DNA from: Pseudoalteromonas sp. MEBiC 03607
GTDB taxonomy: Bacteria; Pseudomonadota; Gammaproteobacteria; Enterobacterales; Alteromonadaceae
Length of the DNA stretch: 64,000 nt
Direction of reading: 5' to 3'
Assembly (NCBI RefSeq): GCF_004792295.1
Contig: NZ_SRRY01000001.1
Coordinates: 2,242,501 to 2,306,500, forward strand
Shown: one piece after another, positions 1 to 7,851 of the stretch
Numbering within the stretch: position 1 is the stretch's first letter
Layout of the letters: each line of letters starts with the position of its first letter
Translations under genes and position numbers: made by a program
The notes under the pieces: model-generated
What the model saw: only the letters and a program-made list of their open reading frames with translations
Told to the model about the DNA's origin: nothing
The model's database searches: none

Positions 1-975
1 TTAGCTGCGTCATTAAATTTTGAATATGTATTAATCGATAATTGGTGGGACAAAAACATTGGCCGAGATAGAATGGCCGAATTGGTTAAGTACGCCAATG
101 GTAAGGGCGTTGATGTTATTTTGTGGTACAACTCAAATGGCTGGTGGAATGACGCAACTCAAACCCCACAAAATAGAATGAATACCGCACCTGCACGTCG
201 AAATGAAATGGCGTGGTTGCAAAGCATTGGTGTTAAAGGCCTTAAAGTTGACTTTTTTGGTGGAGACAAACAAGAGACCATTAAACTCTATGAAGATATT
301 CTCACTGATGCAAATCAGTATGGTTTAGTGATAACCTTTCATGGCAGCACCATCCCGCGTGGTTGGGAAAGAATGTATCCTAACTTCGTCACATCTGAAG
401 CGGTTTTAGCATCGGAGAACCTTGTTTTTCATCAAAATTCGTTAGATTTACATGCCTATAACGCGACTATTTTACCTTTTACCCGTAATGCTATTGGCGC
501 TATGGATTTTGCCCCAGTGTTTTTAAACAAACGCTTATCTCAAGAGCAAACCGTCGGCACTATTCGTAAAACCACAGATGCATTTGAACTGGCAACAGGT
601 GTGCTTTATCAATCACCAGTACAACATTTTGGCCTGACGCCAAATAACCTTGTAGAGCAACCTAAATTTGTTATTGATACTTTAAAGGCGATGCCAACGG
701 TATGGGATGAAACACGTTATATTGCAGGTCAGCCGGGTCAAGATGCAACGATTGCAAGGCGTCACCAGCAAACATGGTGGGTTGCAGCCGTGAATGGTGA
801 AAATAAAGCTAAAACATTCGATATTGATTTACCTATGTTAGCGGGCAAAAAAGTCACCCTGTTGTTTGACCATAAAGATGGCAGTGCTGGTACCAAACAA
901 GTCACAGTAAGTAACAGTGGCAAGTTAACCTTAAACTTATTAGCTCAAGGCGGTGCACTGATTATTGGTCGCTAA
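1..975 (+). CDS. Glycoside hydrolase family 97 alpha-glycosidase (3' part)
   Basis: The frame is open from base 1, so the gene begins outside the window; about 324 C-terminal residues are visible. GH97 enzymes hydrolyse alpha-glucosides or alpha-galactosides, usually in the periplasm, with calcium help. Family features seen are IDNWWD at the very start, GVKGLKVDFFGGD, the loop TFHGSTIPRGWER and the acidic segment TSEAVLASE, which are barrel strands carrying active-site carboxylates. The last 90 or so residues (WWVAAVNG onward) fit the C-terminal beta-sandwich. The gene ends in a strong terminator and does not appear cotranscribed with what follows. Substrate cannot be told from this fragment. 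The family call is firm; the choice between glucosidase and galactosidase is open. Confidence 0.88.
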   Translation, partial: LAASLNFEYVLIDNWWDKNIGRDRMAELVKYANGKGVDVILWYNSNGWWNDATQTPQNRMNTAPARRNEMAWLQSIGVKGLKVDFFGGDKQETIKLYEDILTDANQYGLVITFHGSTIPRGWERMYPNFVTSEAVLASENLVFHQNSLDLHAYNATILPFTRNAIGAMDFAPVFLNKRLSQEQTVGTIRKTTDAFELATGVLYQSPVQHFGLTPNNLVEQPKFVIDTLKAMPTVWDETRYIAGQPGQDATIARRHQQTWWVAAVNGENKAKTFDIDLPMLAGKKVTLLFDHKDGSAGTKQVTVSNSGKLTLNLLAQGGALIIGR

Positions 976-1010
976 ATGTGAGTTTATAGGTGACGAAAAA
1001 GGCTAAGTAT

Positions 1011-1039
1011 AAAAAAGCGAGCAGGTTGCTCGCTTTTTT
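1011..1039 (+). terminator. Rho-independent terminator after the GH97 gene
   Basis: A near-perfect inverted repeat, AGCGAGCA followed after GG by TGCTCGCT, is flanked by an A-run on the left and a T-run on the right. It lies 35 bases after the GH97 stop codon and isolates that gene from the SMR unit. Confidence 0.9.
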
Positions 1040-1049
1040 ATGGCTATAG

Positions 1050-1078
1050 TTGCCTTGCTAATTTGGGCGTGCTAAATT
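1050..1078 (+). promoter_or_regulatory. Candidate sigma70 promoter for the riboswitch-SMR unit
   Basis: TTGCCT (1050-1055) and TAAATT (1073-1078) are separated by 17 bases. A start near 1085 would place the whole guanidine-II element in the transcript. It was assigned by eye only. Confidence 0.4.
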
Positions 1079-1108
1079 TGCCGGGTGTGGTGATGTACTA
1101 CACCGCTT

Positions 1109-1160
1109 TGAGGACGACCTTAAAGTTGAAATTAAATTCGGGGACGACCCCATAAAGAGG
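1109..1160 (+). promoter_or_regulatory. Guanidine-II riboswitch (mini-ykkC)
   Basis: Two small hairpins each carry an ACGA tetraloop of the ACGR class: TGAGG-ACGA-CCTTA at 1109-1122 and GGGG-ACGA-CCCC at 1140-1151. Paired GGACGACC loops of this kind define guanidine-II riboswitches, in which guanidinium bridges the two loops and frees the ribosome-binding site. The Shine-Dalgarno AAAGAGG (1154-1160) follows the second hairpin directly and the SMR start codon is at 1167, as expected for translational control. The downstream gene is the classical target family. Both the motif and the context are strong. Confidence 0.92.
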
Positions 1161-1166
1161 TCGACC

Positions 1167-1481
1167 ATGAATTGGATCCTACTTATTACCGCTGGCTTAC
1201 TTGAAGTCGCTTGGGCTTATGGCCTAAAACAATCAAACGGTTTTACAAAACCACTCATTTCATTCTTTACAGTCTTAACCATGGCTGCGAGCTTTTATTG
1301 CTTAAGCGTAGCGCTTAAATCATTACCACTTAGTTTGGCTTATGCGGTTTGGGTAGGTATTGGTGTAATTGGGTCTGCAATACTAGGTATGACGCTACTA
1401 GCAGAAGGCGTGAGTCTATTAAAAATAGCCAGCTTACTGTTGATTGCGCTTGGCATTATTGGTTTGAAACTAGCCAGTTAG
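1167..1481 (+). CDS. gdx: SMR-family guanidinium exporter (Gdx/SugE)
   Basis: The 104-residue inner-membrane protein has four hydrophobic helices and works as a dual-topology dimer that exports guanidinium in exchange for protons. Glu13 is the conserved coupling carboxylate of helix 1, in the setting LLEVAWAYGLKQSNGFT, which matches the SugE/Gdx branch rather than EmrE-type multidrug carriers. The length is normal for the family. The preceding guanidine-II riboswitch independently supports guanidinium as substrate. The start at 1167 is fixed by AAAGAGG six bases upstream. It appears to be monocistronic and ends at a bidirectional hairpin. Confidence 0.93.
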   Translation: MNWILLITAGLLEVAWAYGLKQSNGFTKPLISFFTVLTMAASFYCLSVALKSLPLSLAYAVWVGIGVIGSAILGMTLLAEGVSLLKIASLLLIALGIIGLKLAS

Positions 1482-1532
1482 ATTTTTTATCTCTGAAAAT
1501 AATTAAGTAATATTTCGGATTGGTATTAAATA

Positions 1533-1565
1533 AAAATCCGATAGGCTGTCGCTCTATCGGATTTT
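1533..1565. terminator. Bidirectional terminator between gdx and the fucose operon
   Basis: The perfect 12-base arms AAAATCCGATAG and CTATCGGATTTT face each other across a 9-base loop. They sit between the convergent gdx (+) and FAH (-) genes, and the A/T-rich outer ends can serve termination on both strands. Confidence 0.85.
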
Positions 1566-1598
1566 GGTCCTGATCAAATGTAATTTGGGATTTATTAC

Positions 1599-2453
1599 TT
1601 AGTGTAATTTCTTATAATCAACGACCCGTTGCTGTTGTACACCTAAGCCTTCGATGCCTAGGGTTACAACATCACCATCGTTCAAATAAATTGGCGGAGT
1701 TTGCCCTAAACCAACTCCCGGTGGAGTGCCTGTAGAGATAACATCGCCTGGTTGTAGGCTCATAAATTGGCTGAGATAGCTAACAATAAACGCAGGATCA
1801 AATACCATGGTTTTAGTATTACCATTTTGGAATTGGGTATCGTTTACTTTTAACCACATATCTAAATTAAGTGGATCAGCAATCTCATCTTTGGTTACTA
1901 GCCAAGGACCAAGTGGACCAAATGTGTCACAGCCTTTACCCTTATCCCATTGGCAGCCACGCTCTAGTTGAAAGTTACGCTCAGATACATCATTACAAAC
2001 ACAATAACCAGCTATGTAGTCATTGGCATTTTCAACATTGACATAAGAGGCGTGCTTACCAATGACGATGGCAAGTTCAACTTCCCAGTCTAATTTTTCG
2101 CTGTTTTTAGGTTTGATAATATTATCGTTAGGTCCACTGATGGCGCTGGTGGCTTTACTGAATACTTCAGGCTCCTTTGGGATTGCCATGCCAGATTCTG
2201 CAGCATGATCTGCGTAGTTCAAACCAATGCAAATGAACTTACCAACGTTAGCAACGCAAGCGCCGATTCTTACTGACTCATCTACAATAGGCAGTGATGT
2301 AAGGTCTAAGCGTTTTATTTTTTCTAGGCTCTCAACTGAAAGAGCGGCTCCATTAACATCATTAATAATGCCACTTAAGCAACGAATTTTACCGTCACCA
2401 TCTATAATACCGGGTTTTTCTTGGCCTTCAGGGCCATATCTGAGTAGTTTCAT
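1599..2453 (-). CDS. FAH-family 2,4-diketo-3-deoxy-L-fuconate hydrolase
   Basis: The 284-residue protein belongs to the fumarylacetoacetate hydrolase family, which cleaves C-C bonds of diketo acids using a bound Mg2+ or Mn2+. Family motifs are FICIGLNYADHAAESG, EPEVFSKATSAISGP, the acidic KLDWEVELAIVIGK and the C-terminal DVISTGTPPGVGLG. As the last gene of the minus-strand fucose operon it most likely splits 2,4-diketo-3-deoxy-L-fuconate into pyruvate and L-lactate, as in the Xanthomonas/Burkholderia pathway. The start at 2453 follows AAAGAG, and 20 bases separate it from the SDR stop. The family is certain; the substrate comes from context. Confidence 0.85.
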   Translation of the reverse strand: MKLLRYGPEGQEKPGIIDGDGKIRCLSGIINDVNGAALSVESLEKIKRLDLTSLPIVDESVRIGACVANVGKFICIGLNYADHAAESGMAIPKEPEVFSKATSAISGPNDNIIKPKNSEKLDWEVELAIVIGKHASYVNVENANDYIAGYCVCNDVSERNFQLERGCQWDKGKGCDTFGPLGPWLVTKDEIADPLNLDMWLKVNDTQFQNGNTKTMVFDPAFIVSYLSQFMSLQPGDVISTGTPPGVGLGQTPPIYLNDGDVVTLGIEGLGVQQQRVVDYKKLH

Positions 2454-2473
2454 AATGATTCTCTTTACTTCAG

Positions 2474-3250
2474 TTAATTATTAAGTGTGACGAAACCGCC
2501 ATCAATCGGGAAATTACTGCCTGTTATAAATGCAGCGTCGTCTGAGCATAAGTAATCAACAAGTCCTGCGATTTCTTCAGGTTTACCCATGCGACCAATA
2601 GGTTGGCTTTTTGAGAGCTTTTCAAACATCTCAGCCTGATTATCTGGGTAGCTTTGTGCTAAAAAGTTATCAACAAAAGGGGTATGAACACGACCAGGGG
2701 CAATACAGTTACAACGAATACCGTATGATAAATAATCTTTTGCTACAGAGTAGGTCATGGTTAAAACGGCACCTTTAGTCATTGAATAGGCAAACCTATC
2801 GGCAATTCCTACGGATGAAGCAACAGATGCTAGATTAATGATGACGCCGCTTTGTTTTTCTTTCATGCTTGCAATGGCTGCATGCATACAGTTATAAACA
2901 CCTTTAACATTGATGTTATAGAGTCTGTCTAAGTCTGACTCTGTGGTATTTTCGATATTGCCAATGTGGGCTATACCTGCATTGTTTATCAGAATATCAA
3001 TGGCATAGTGTTTTTTTATAGTTGCAAACAACTCAGCTACTTGTTGATGGTTAGCTACATCCACTGCAAATGCTTGTGCAGATCCACCGTTTTCATTTAT
3101 TTCTTGCATCACTGTGTTTGCAGCATCGATATTTAAATCAACAACAAGAATATGCATATTCCGTTTCGCTAAACGTAAACAGATACTTCGACCTATTCCG
3201 CTACCACCTCCTGTTACTAAGGCAATTTTTTTTGAGCTTTGCTGATTCAT
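2474..3250 (-). CDS. SDR dehydrogenase, probable 2-keto-3-deoxy-L-fuconate dehydrogenase
   Basis: This is a 258-residue classical short-chain dehydrogenase. It has the nucleotide motif TGGGSGIGRS near residue 15, NNAG near residue 90, the catalytic Ser and YSMTK near residue 155, and a C-terminal GSNFPIDGG. Asp at the end of the second strand (VVDLN) suggests preference for NAD+. In the fucose operon it fits oxidation of 2-keto-3-deoxy-L-fuconate to the diketo acid cleaved by the next gene product. It could instead oxidise L-fucose, as the SDR FucX does in Campylobacter, but an aldo-keto reductase in the same operon seems better placed for that step. The start follows AAGGA. Confidence 0.82.
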   Translation of the reverse strand: MNQQSSKKIALVTGGGSGIGRSICLRLAKRNMHILVVDLNIDAANTVMQEINENGGSAQAFAVDVANHQQVAELFATIKKHYAIDILINNAGIAHIGNIENTTESDLDRLYNINVKGVYNCMHAAIASMKEKQSGVIINLASVASSVGIADRFAYSMTKGAVLTMTYSVAKDYLSYGIRCNCIAPGRVHTPFVDNFLAQSYPDNQAEMFEKLSKSQPIGRMGKPEEIAGLVDYLCSDDAAFITGSNFPIDGGFVTLNN

Positions 3251-3272
3251 AATGTGTCCTTAAAAGGTGTGA

Positions 3273-4142
3273 TTAGAGTAACTTATAAAAATTTCGCGCA
3301 TTTTCTGACCATATCAACTGCCGTTCTGCTTTGGGCAATTCATTGATCAATGCCTGACTAATGTCATGCCACAAATCATAACTGCCATTCATGTTGACAA
3401 CAGGCCAATCACTTCCCCAAAGAATTCTTTTCGGACCAAACAATTGATAAATGAGCTGAAAATATTGACGATAAATAGCAACATCAACACAATCTGTTGC
3501 AGCTTGTGTCATTAGTCCTGAAAACTTAATAGAAACATTTTCTAACTCTGCCAAGCAGGTTAACTGGCGTTGCCATTTCTTTGACATAGGTTTTGTTAAG
3601 TCAGGTTTAGCAAGGTGGTTAACTACAATATTTAATTGTGGATAGCGCTTTGCAATTAATTTTATCTGCTCAAGATGTATATCAAGTATGAGTGCATCAA
3701 ATGTAAGGCTGTTGGTTGCTAAAAAATCAAAAATAGCAGCAAAATCTTCATTGAGTATCCAGTCAGGGTCGTCAATATCTTGCAACATTGGACGAATACC
3801 TTTGAAATAGGGATTTTTACTTAATGACGCTAAATGAGAAATGACATCGTTGGCTTGAAAATCAACCCAACCGACGACTCCTGCTATGAAATCAGTTTTA
3901 TTAGCTAGTTCGAGCAAGAAGTATGTCTCATCTATTGAATCTGCAGCTTGAACTACAATTGTGCTCGTTATGCCATATAATTCTAATGCTGAAGCTAGTA
4001 ATTCAGGCAAATGATCTTTATAGAGACAAGTAAAGTCAGAAGTTAGCCAGTTATAGTCTCCTCGGCTTAATTGCCAAAAGTGTTGATGGCTATCTACTTT
4101 TTCTATTATTGAGCTAGATGTTGATTTCATAATTACGCTCAT
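3273..4142 (-). CDS. L-fuconolactonase (amidohydrolase family 2)
   Basis: The 289-residue amidohydrolase-fold protein carries the signature VDSHQHFWQLSRGDYNWL near residue 17, characteristic of L-fucono-1,5-lactone hydrolases. Further conserved strands are IVVQAAD, FIAGVVGWVDF, the KGIRPMLQD segment, IVVNHLAKPD and the C-terminal ILWGSDWPVVN, which supplies the last active-site Asp. It opens the lactone made by the fucose dehydrogenase to give L-fuconate. ATG at 4142 overlaps the stop codon of the preceding gene as TAATG, implying translational coupling; a second in-frame ATG at 4130 is possible. Confidence 0.87.
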   Translation of the reverse strand: MSVIMKSTSSSIIEKVDSHQHFWQLSRGDYNWLTSDFTCLYKDHLPELLASALELYGITSTIVVQAADSIDETYFLLELANKTDFIAGVVGWVDFQANDVISHLASLSKNPYFKGIRPMLQDIDDPDWILNEDFAAIFDFLATNSLTFDALILDIHLEQIKLIAKRYPQLNIVVNHLAKPDLTKPMSKKWQRQLTCLAELENVSIKFSGLMTQAATDCVDVAIYRQYFQLIYQLFGPKRILWGSDWPVVNMNGSYDLWHDISQALINELPKAERQLIWSENARNFYKLL

Positions 4143-5173
4143 TACATCGGTACTGGGGCATTTTCAGCAAGTAACTGTTCAGATTTTAAATCTTGCCAAA
4201 ATGCACAAGGGATCACTTCATTAAATAGCTGTACAGTTTTTGCAACTCGCTTTGCATTGCCAAGGCCTGGAATAACCGATGCAACTGCCGGGTGTGCAAG
4301 CGGAAATTGCAGTGCAGCAGCAGCGAGAGTGACATTATGGTCTAGACAAATTTGCTCAATTTTATCTACTTTTAAAATTACTTCTTTAGGGGCAGGGTTG
4401 TAGTTATAAAAGGGCGTTTTGTTAGTGCGAACGCCAGTTGCTAATATGCCCGAGTTGTAAGGACCGCCTAGAATTATCGACGTACCATTTGCAATGCATT
4501 GAGGAAGAAACTCGTTGACTGGTTCTTGTTCAAGTAATGAGTATCGGCCGGCTAATAAAAAACAATCAAACTGGCCAATATTCATGGCACGCTTACAAAT
4601 TTCTACTTCGTTTACACCTAAACCAATCGCTTTGATTTGTCCGCTATCTTTAAGTTCATCAAGTGCTCTATAACCACCTTGCTCGAACTGCATAAAATAA
4701 AATGAATCTCTATCTCCATGAGTATCTCTGCCAAGATCATGAACCAGAAGAATATCAATTTCAGCGAGCCCTAAACGTTGCTGACTATCCTCAAATGAGC
4801 GCATAATGCCATCGTAGCTGTAGTCATATTGAGCATCAAAAGGCATCGGAGTAGCAAAACCATGGCGAAGCTGCGTTACATCCGCTTTCGCGTCTGGTTT
4901 AATGAGTCTTCCAACTTTTGTGGATAATATATAATCCTGTTTTGGAAGTTCCCTTAGTGCATCTCCCACTCGACGTTCACTTAGTCCTGCACCATAACGC
5001 GGAGCTGTATCAAAATAGTTGATACCTATATCAATAGCCGATGATAAAGTTTTTTTAGCTTCTTCATCACTGACTGGTTGATATAAATTACCCATAGACG
5101 CAGCCCCAAAACCTAACGTTGATATATTTAGGTTTGTGTTACCAAGTTGACGAGTGTTGAAAACGTTTTTCAT
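4142..5173 (-). CDS. Aldo-keto reductase, probable L-fucose (D-threo-aldose) 1-dehydrogenase
   Basis: The 343-residue NAD(P)-dependent aldo-keto reductase is shaped like D-threo-aldose and L-galactose dehydrogenases. The catalytic tetrad is visible: Asp in NYFDTAP, Tyr in PRYGAG, Lys in LSTKVGR and His in LLVHDLG. The C-terminal SVIPGLGNAKRV part binds the coenzyme. It should oxidise L-fucose at C1 to L-fucono-lactone, the first committed step of the non-phosphorylating route. It is fourth in the minus-strand operon, with GGAG eight bases before its ATG and a one-base overlap with the lactonase gene. Activity on L-galactose or D-arabinose is also likely from family behaviour. Confidence 0.85.
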   Translation of the reverse strand: MKNVFNTRQLGNTNLNISTLGFGAASMGNLYQPVSDEEAKKTLSSAIDIGINYFDTAPRYGAGLSERRVGDALRELPKQDYILSTKVGRLIKPDAKADVTQLRHGFATPMPFDAQYDYSYDGIMRSFEDSQQRLGLAEIDILLVHDLGRDTHGDRDSFYFMQFEQGGYRALDELKDSGQIKAIGLGVNEVEICKRAMNIGQFDCFLLAGRYSLLEQEPVNEFLPQCIANGTSIILGGPYNSGILATGVRTNKTPFYNYNPAPKEVILKVDKIEQICLDHNVTLAAAALQFPLAHPAVASVIPGLGNAKRVAKTVQLFNEVIPCAFWQDLKSEQLLAENAPVPM

Positions 5174-5196
5174 AATACTCCTACCATATTGTTCAG

Positions 5197-6345
5197 CTAT
5201 TTAACTAGGAAGCTTGGTAAGTCCGTTACTTTTTCACAGCCTAATTGGTTCATTATCTGCGTTACCTGCATCATCAATGCATTAATGGTATGAATGCCTC
5301 CTTTATCACCTAATGCGCCAACGCCATATACAAAAGGTCTACCCAGAAAAGTAAAATCTGCTCCACTTGCTAGGGCACTCACAATATTAGTGCCGCTTCG
5401 TAAACCGCTATCCATAAATATCTTTATGTCTTTTGAATACTTAGATGCGATAGTTTGTAGTGGTTTTACTGGTGATTCACCTGCATCAAGTTGTCGACCA
5501 CCATGATTAGAAATTACGACAGCATCAGCGCCAAGTTCTATAGCCGATTTCACATCTTGTTCACTAATTAATCCTTTTATTACTAATGGCCCTTGCCACA
5601 TATCTCGTATAGGCTTTAGTCCCTCAATATCTACACGGCCCATAACTGTTTTATTCATAAATGCTGCAAGTTCATCGGTTGGCATGTCTTTAGGCATATA
5701 GGGTTTTAGGGTTTGCATTTCAGGCTTGCCGGCAAGCGCTGTTTCGTAAAACCAACGGGGTCTACTTAGCATTTGCATGATGTTTGAGAGTGTCATTTTA
5801 GGTGGCATCGCCAAACCATTGCGGATATCTCTTGGGCGATAGCCAAATGTTGGCACATCAACTGTGACAACCAATACAGGGTAGTGTGCTGCTTTTATGC
5901 GACTTAATAGATCTTTACGAATGCTCTCATCTGTTGGGTTGTATAATTGGAACCAAGCATGACCCTCAGACACTTCTGCAATACGCTCAAGGCTAGATGA
6001 CGAAACAGTACTTAATACATAAGGGATGTTTTTTTCAGCGGCAGCTTTAGCCAGTATCTCAGGCGCTTTTGGCCACATTAGGCCTTGCAAACCAACGGGT
6101 GCAATTCCAAAAGGAGCAGAGTAGGTGTGGCCAAATAGTTCAACTGATTGATCGCTGCCAGAAAAAGGCTTTAATAATGTACTACGCAATTGTACAGCAT
6201 TGATCTCGTCTCGATTTCGCTGAACACTTCGCTCTTCCATACAACCACCTTCAAGGTAGTCAAATGCAAAGCGTGGTATGCGTTGTTTGGCTTTTTTCTT
6301 GAGGTCCGATATATCAGGGTATTTATGATTAAAGTAATTATTCAT
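5197..6345 (-). CDS. FMN-dependent L-lactate dehydrogenase (LldD-like)
   Basis: The 382-residue FMN alpha-hydroxy-acid dehydrogenase keeps the usual active site: Tyr in FDYLEGG near residue 31, the APVGLQGLMWP flavin loop, QLYNP, TVDVPTFGYR, and the catalytic His/Arg pair in SNHGGRQLD. GSGL-like phosphate binding is seen in DSGLRSGTN and LGRPF. Enzymes of this type oxidise L-lactate to pyruvate at the inner membrane and pass electrons to the respiratory chain. Within this operon it can consume the L-lactate released by the FAH hydrolase. The start follows AGAGGA. Another 2-hydroxy acid as substrate cannot be excluded. Confidence 0.85.
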   Translation of the reverse strand: MNNYFNHKYPDISDLKKKAKQRIPRFAFDYLEGGCMEERSVQRNRDEINAVQLRSTLLKPFSGSDQSVELFGHTYSAPFGIAPVGLQGLMWPKAPEILAKAAAEKNIPYVLSTVSSSSLERIAEVSEGHAWFQLYNPTDESIRKDLLSRIKAAHYPVLVVTVDVPTFGYRPRDIRNGLAMPPKMTLSNIMQMLSRPRWFYETALAGKPEMQTLKPYMPKDMPTDELAAFMNKTVMGRVDIEGLKPIRDMWQGPLVIKGLISEQDVKSAIELGADAVVISNHGGRQLDAGESPVKPLQTIASKYSKDIKIFMDSGLRSGTNIVSALASGADFTFLGRPFVYGVGALGDKGGIHTINALMMQVTQIMNQLGCEKVTDLPSFLVK

Positions 6346-6365
6346 GATGATGTCCTCTGCTCACA

Positions 6366-7550
6366 TTAATTCAAGCAAGCAGGTCCTATGCTGTCGAATG
6401 TTTTATAAGTTAACAAAAATTCCTGATGTCCCATTTGTTCAGATTTACTTTGTTCACCACTTGCAATGCGGACAATAAGATCAAAGATTTCATCTCCCAC
6501 TTGCTCTACCGTTTTCTGACCTTCGATAATACTTCCAGCATTTATATCCATGTCATCACTTAAGTTTTTGTATGTTTCAGGGTTTGCGCAGATTTTAATT
6601 ACTGGCGAAATAGCTGAACCAACAACGGAGCCACGACCGGTTGTAAATAATGTGATGTGGGCACCTGATGCAATCATTTCGATGATTTCTTGATTATCAG
6701 AAATGTTTGGAAATCCAAATTTAGGGTCTCCATCAGGGACTACATCCATCAAGAATAAGCCTTTTTTGTGAGGCTCTTCACCCGGTTTAATAATGCCATT
6801 AATTAACGAGCCACCTGACTTAGCATAAGCTCCCATTGATTTTTCTTCTTGTGTTGTTAAGCCACCCTCTGCATTACCCGGAGCAAAGCTGCCATAGCCC
6901 ATTTTCGTGTAATATTTCTCAGCCTTAATTACACAAGATACAAGCTTGTCTGCAAGGTCTTTCGATTCGGCCCTTTGCGCCATTATTTGCTCGCAGCCCA
7001 CAAGTTCGCCGGTTTCTTCAAAAATGCAGGTTGCATTTTGCGTAATTAAACGGTCGAAACACTTACCAACTGCAGGGTTTGCGCTGATACCACTGGTGCC
7101 ATCTGAACCACCACAAATTGTGCCAATAACTAATTCATCAACCGTCATATCAACAACAGGGCATGAAGAAATTTGTTCTAGCATAGCCGCAGCTTCTTGA
7201 ACCCCTTTATCAATGGTGTTTTTTGTTCCGCCGTTATTTTGAATAACAAGCGTACTAACGGGGCGACCAGACTGACTGATAGCTTCACTTAAGTGTTCGC
7301 GGTTGAACCCTTCACATCCCAAAGAAACGAGTAACACACCGCCAACATTAGGGTGGGTACACAGTTTAGTCATCATAGAAAGTGCATAATTGTTTGGATA
7401 GCAGCCAGGAAAGCCAATAAGTTGGATGTCTTGGTTATTTGCCTTATTAACGATTGTTCTTGCCACATGGTGTGCACATTCAACTAAGTAGGCAACAACC
7501 ACAGTGTTACGAATACCTTTTTTACCATTACTTCTTAAATAGCCCTGCAT
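6366..7550 (-). CDS. UxaA-family dehydratase large subunit, probable L-fuconate dehydratase
   Basis: This is the 394-residue catalytic part of the altronate/galactarate dehydratase family. Conserved segments are GYLRSNGKKGIRN at the N-terminus, GFPGCYPNN, SLGCEGFN, IGTICGGSDGTSG and FTTGRGSVVGSA, with the cysteines and metal ligands of the family. In fused homologues an SAF domain precedes this part; here it is a separate gene. Given the operon, the likely reaction is L-fuconate to 2-keto-3-deoxy-L-fuconate. ATG at 7550 is preferred to the GTG at 7562 because GGAG lies six bases upstream of it and overlaps the GTG. The ATG comes one base after the small-subunit stop. Confidence 0.83.
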   Translation of the reverse strand: MQGYLRSNGKKGIRNTVVVAYLVECAHHVARTIVNKANNQDIQLIGFPGCYPNNYALSMMTKLCTHPNVGGVLLVSLGCEGFNREHLSEAISQSGRPVSTLVIQNNGGTKNTIDKGVQEAAAMLEQISSCPVVDMTVDELVIGTICGGSDGTSGISANPAVGKCFDRLITQNATCIFEETGELVGCEQIMAQRAESKDLADKLVSCVIKAEKYYTKMGYGSFAPGNAEGGLTTQEEKSMGAYAKSGGSLINGIIKPGEEPHKKGLFLMDVVPDGDPKFGFPNISDNQEIIEMIASGAHITLFTTGRGSVVGSAISPVIKICANPETYKNLSDDMDINAGSIIEGQKTVEQVGDEIFDLIVRIASGEQSKSEQMGHQEFLLTYKTFDSIGPACLN

Positions 7551-7551
7551 A

Positions 7552-7851
7552 TTAATCTCCACTAACTGAGTGCCTAGTGTGGCTTGCTATATAGTCACTC
7601 TTCATATTGTGAAGGTGCACATGCTGTCCTTTTTCAATATCGTCAGTGGCAGATCCGATAGGCACACCGTATTTTAAAATTTGTTCGCCTTTTTGAATTG
7701 CACGGCAGGCAACTTTATGACCAACAGTGACATCTGTATTTAGCGTTAGCTCATCATTTGCAATAGTGATCGCTTCACCAAGGTATGCAGCCTGACAACA
7801 AACAATGACGTTGTCTTGTTCATGCAGTAACACAAATTTATTTCCAGACAT
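7552..7851 (-). CDS. UxaA-family SAF-domain small subunit
   Basis: The 99-residue protein corresponds to the N-terminal SAF domain of altronate dehydratase. It reads as a small beta-rich domain with DNVIVCCQAAYLGEAI and GHKVACRAIQKGEQILKYGVPIGSATDDIEKGQHVHLHN, the latter typical of UxaA/GarD N-termini. It is the first gene of the seven-gene minus-strand operon and ends two bases before the large-subunit ATG, so the two are almost certainly made together as a complex. The start follows GAGG. The same split arrangement is known from the Campylobacter jejuni fucose cluster. Confidence 0.85.
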   Translation of the reverse strand: MSGNKFVLLHEQDNVIVCCQAAYLGEAITIANDELTLNTDVTVGHKVACRAIQKGEQILKYGVPIGSATDDIEKGQHVHLHNMKSDYIASHTRHSVSGD

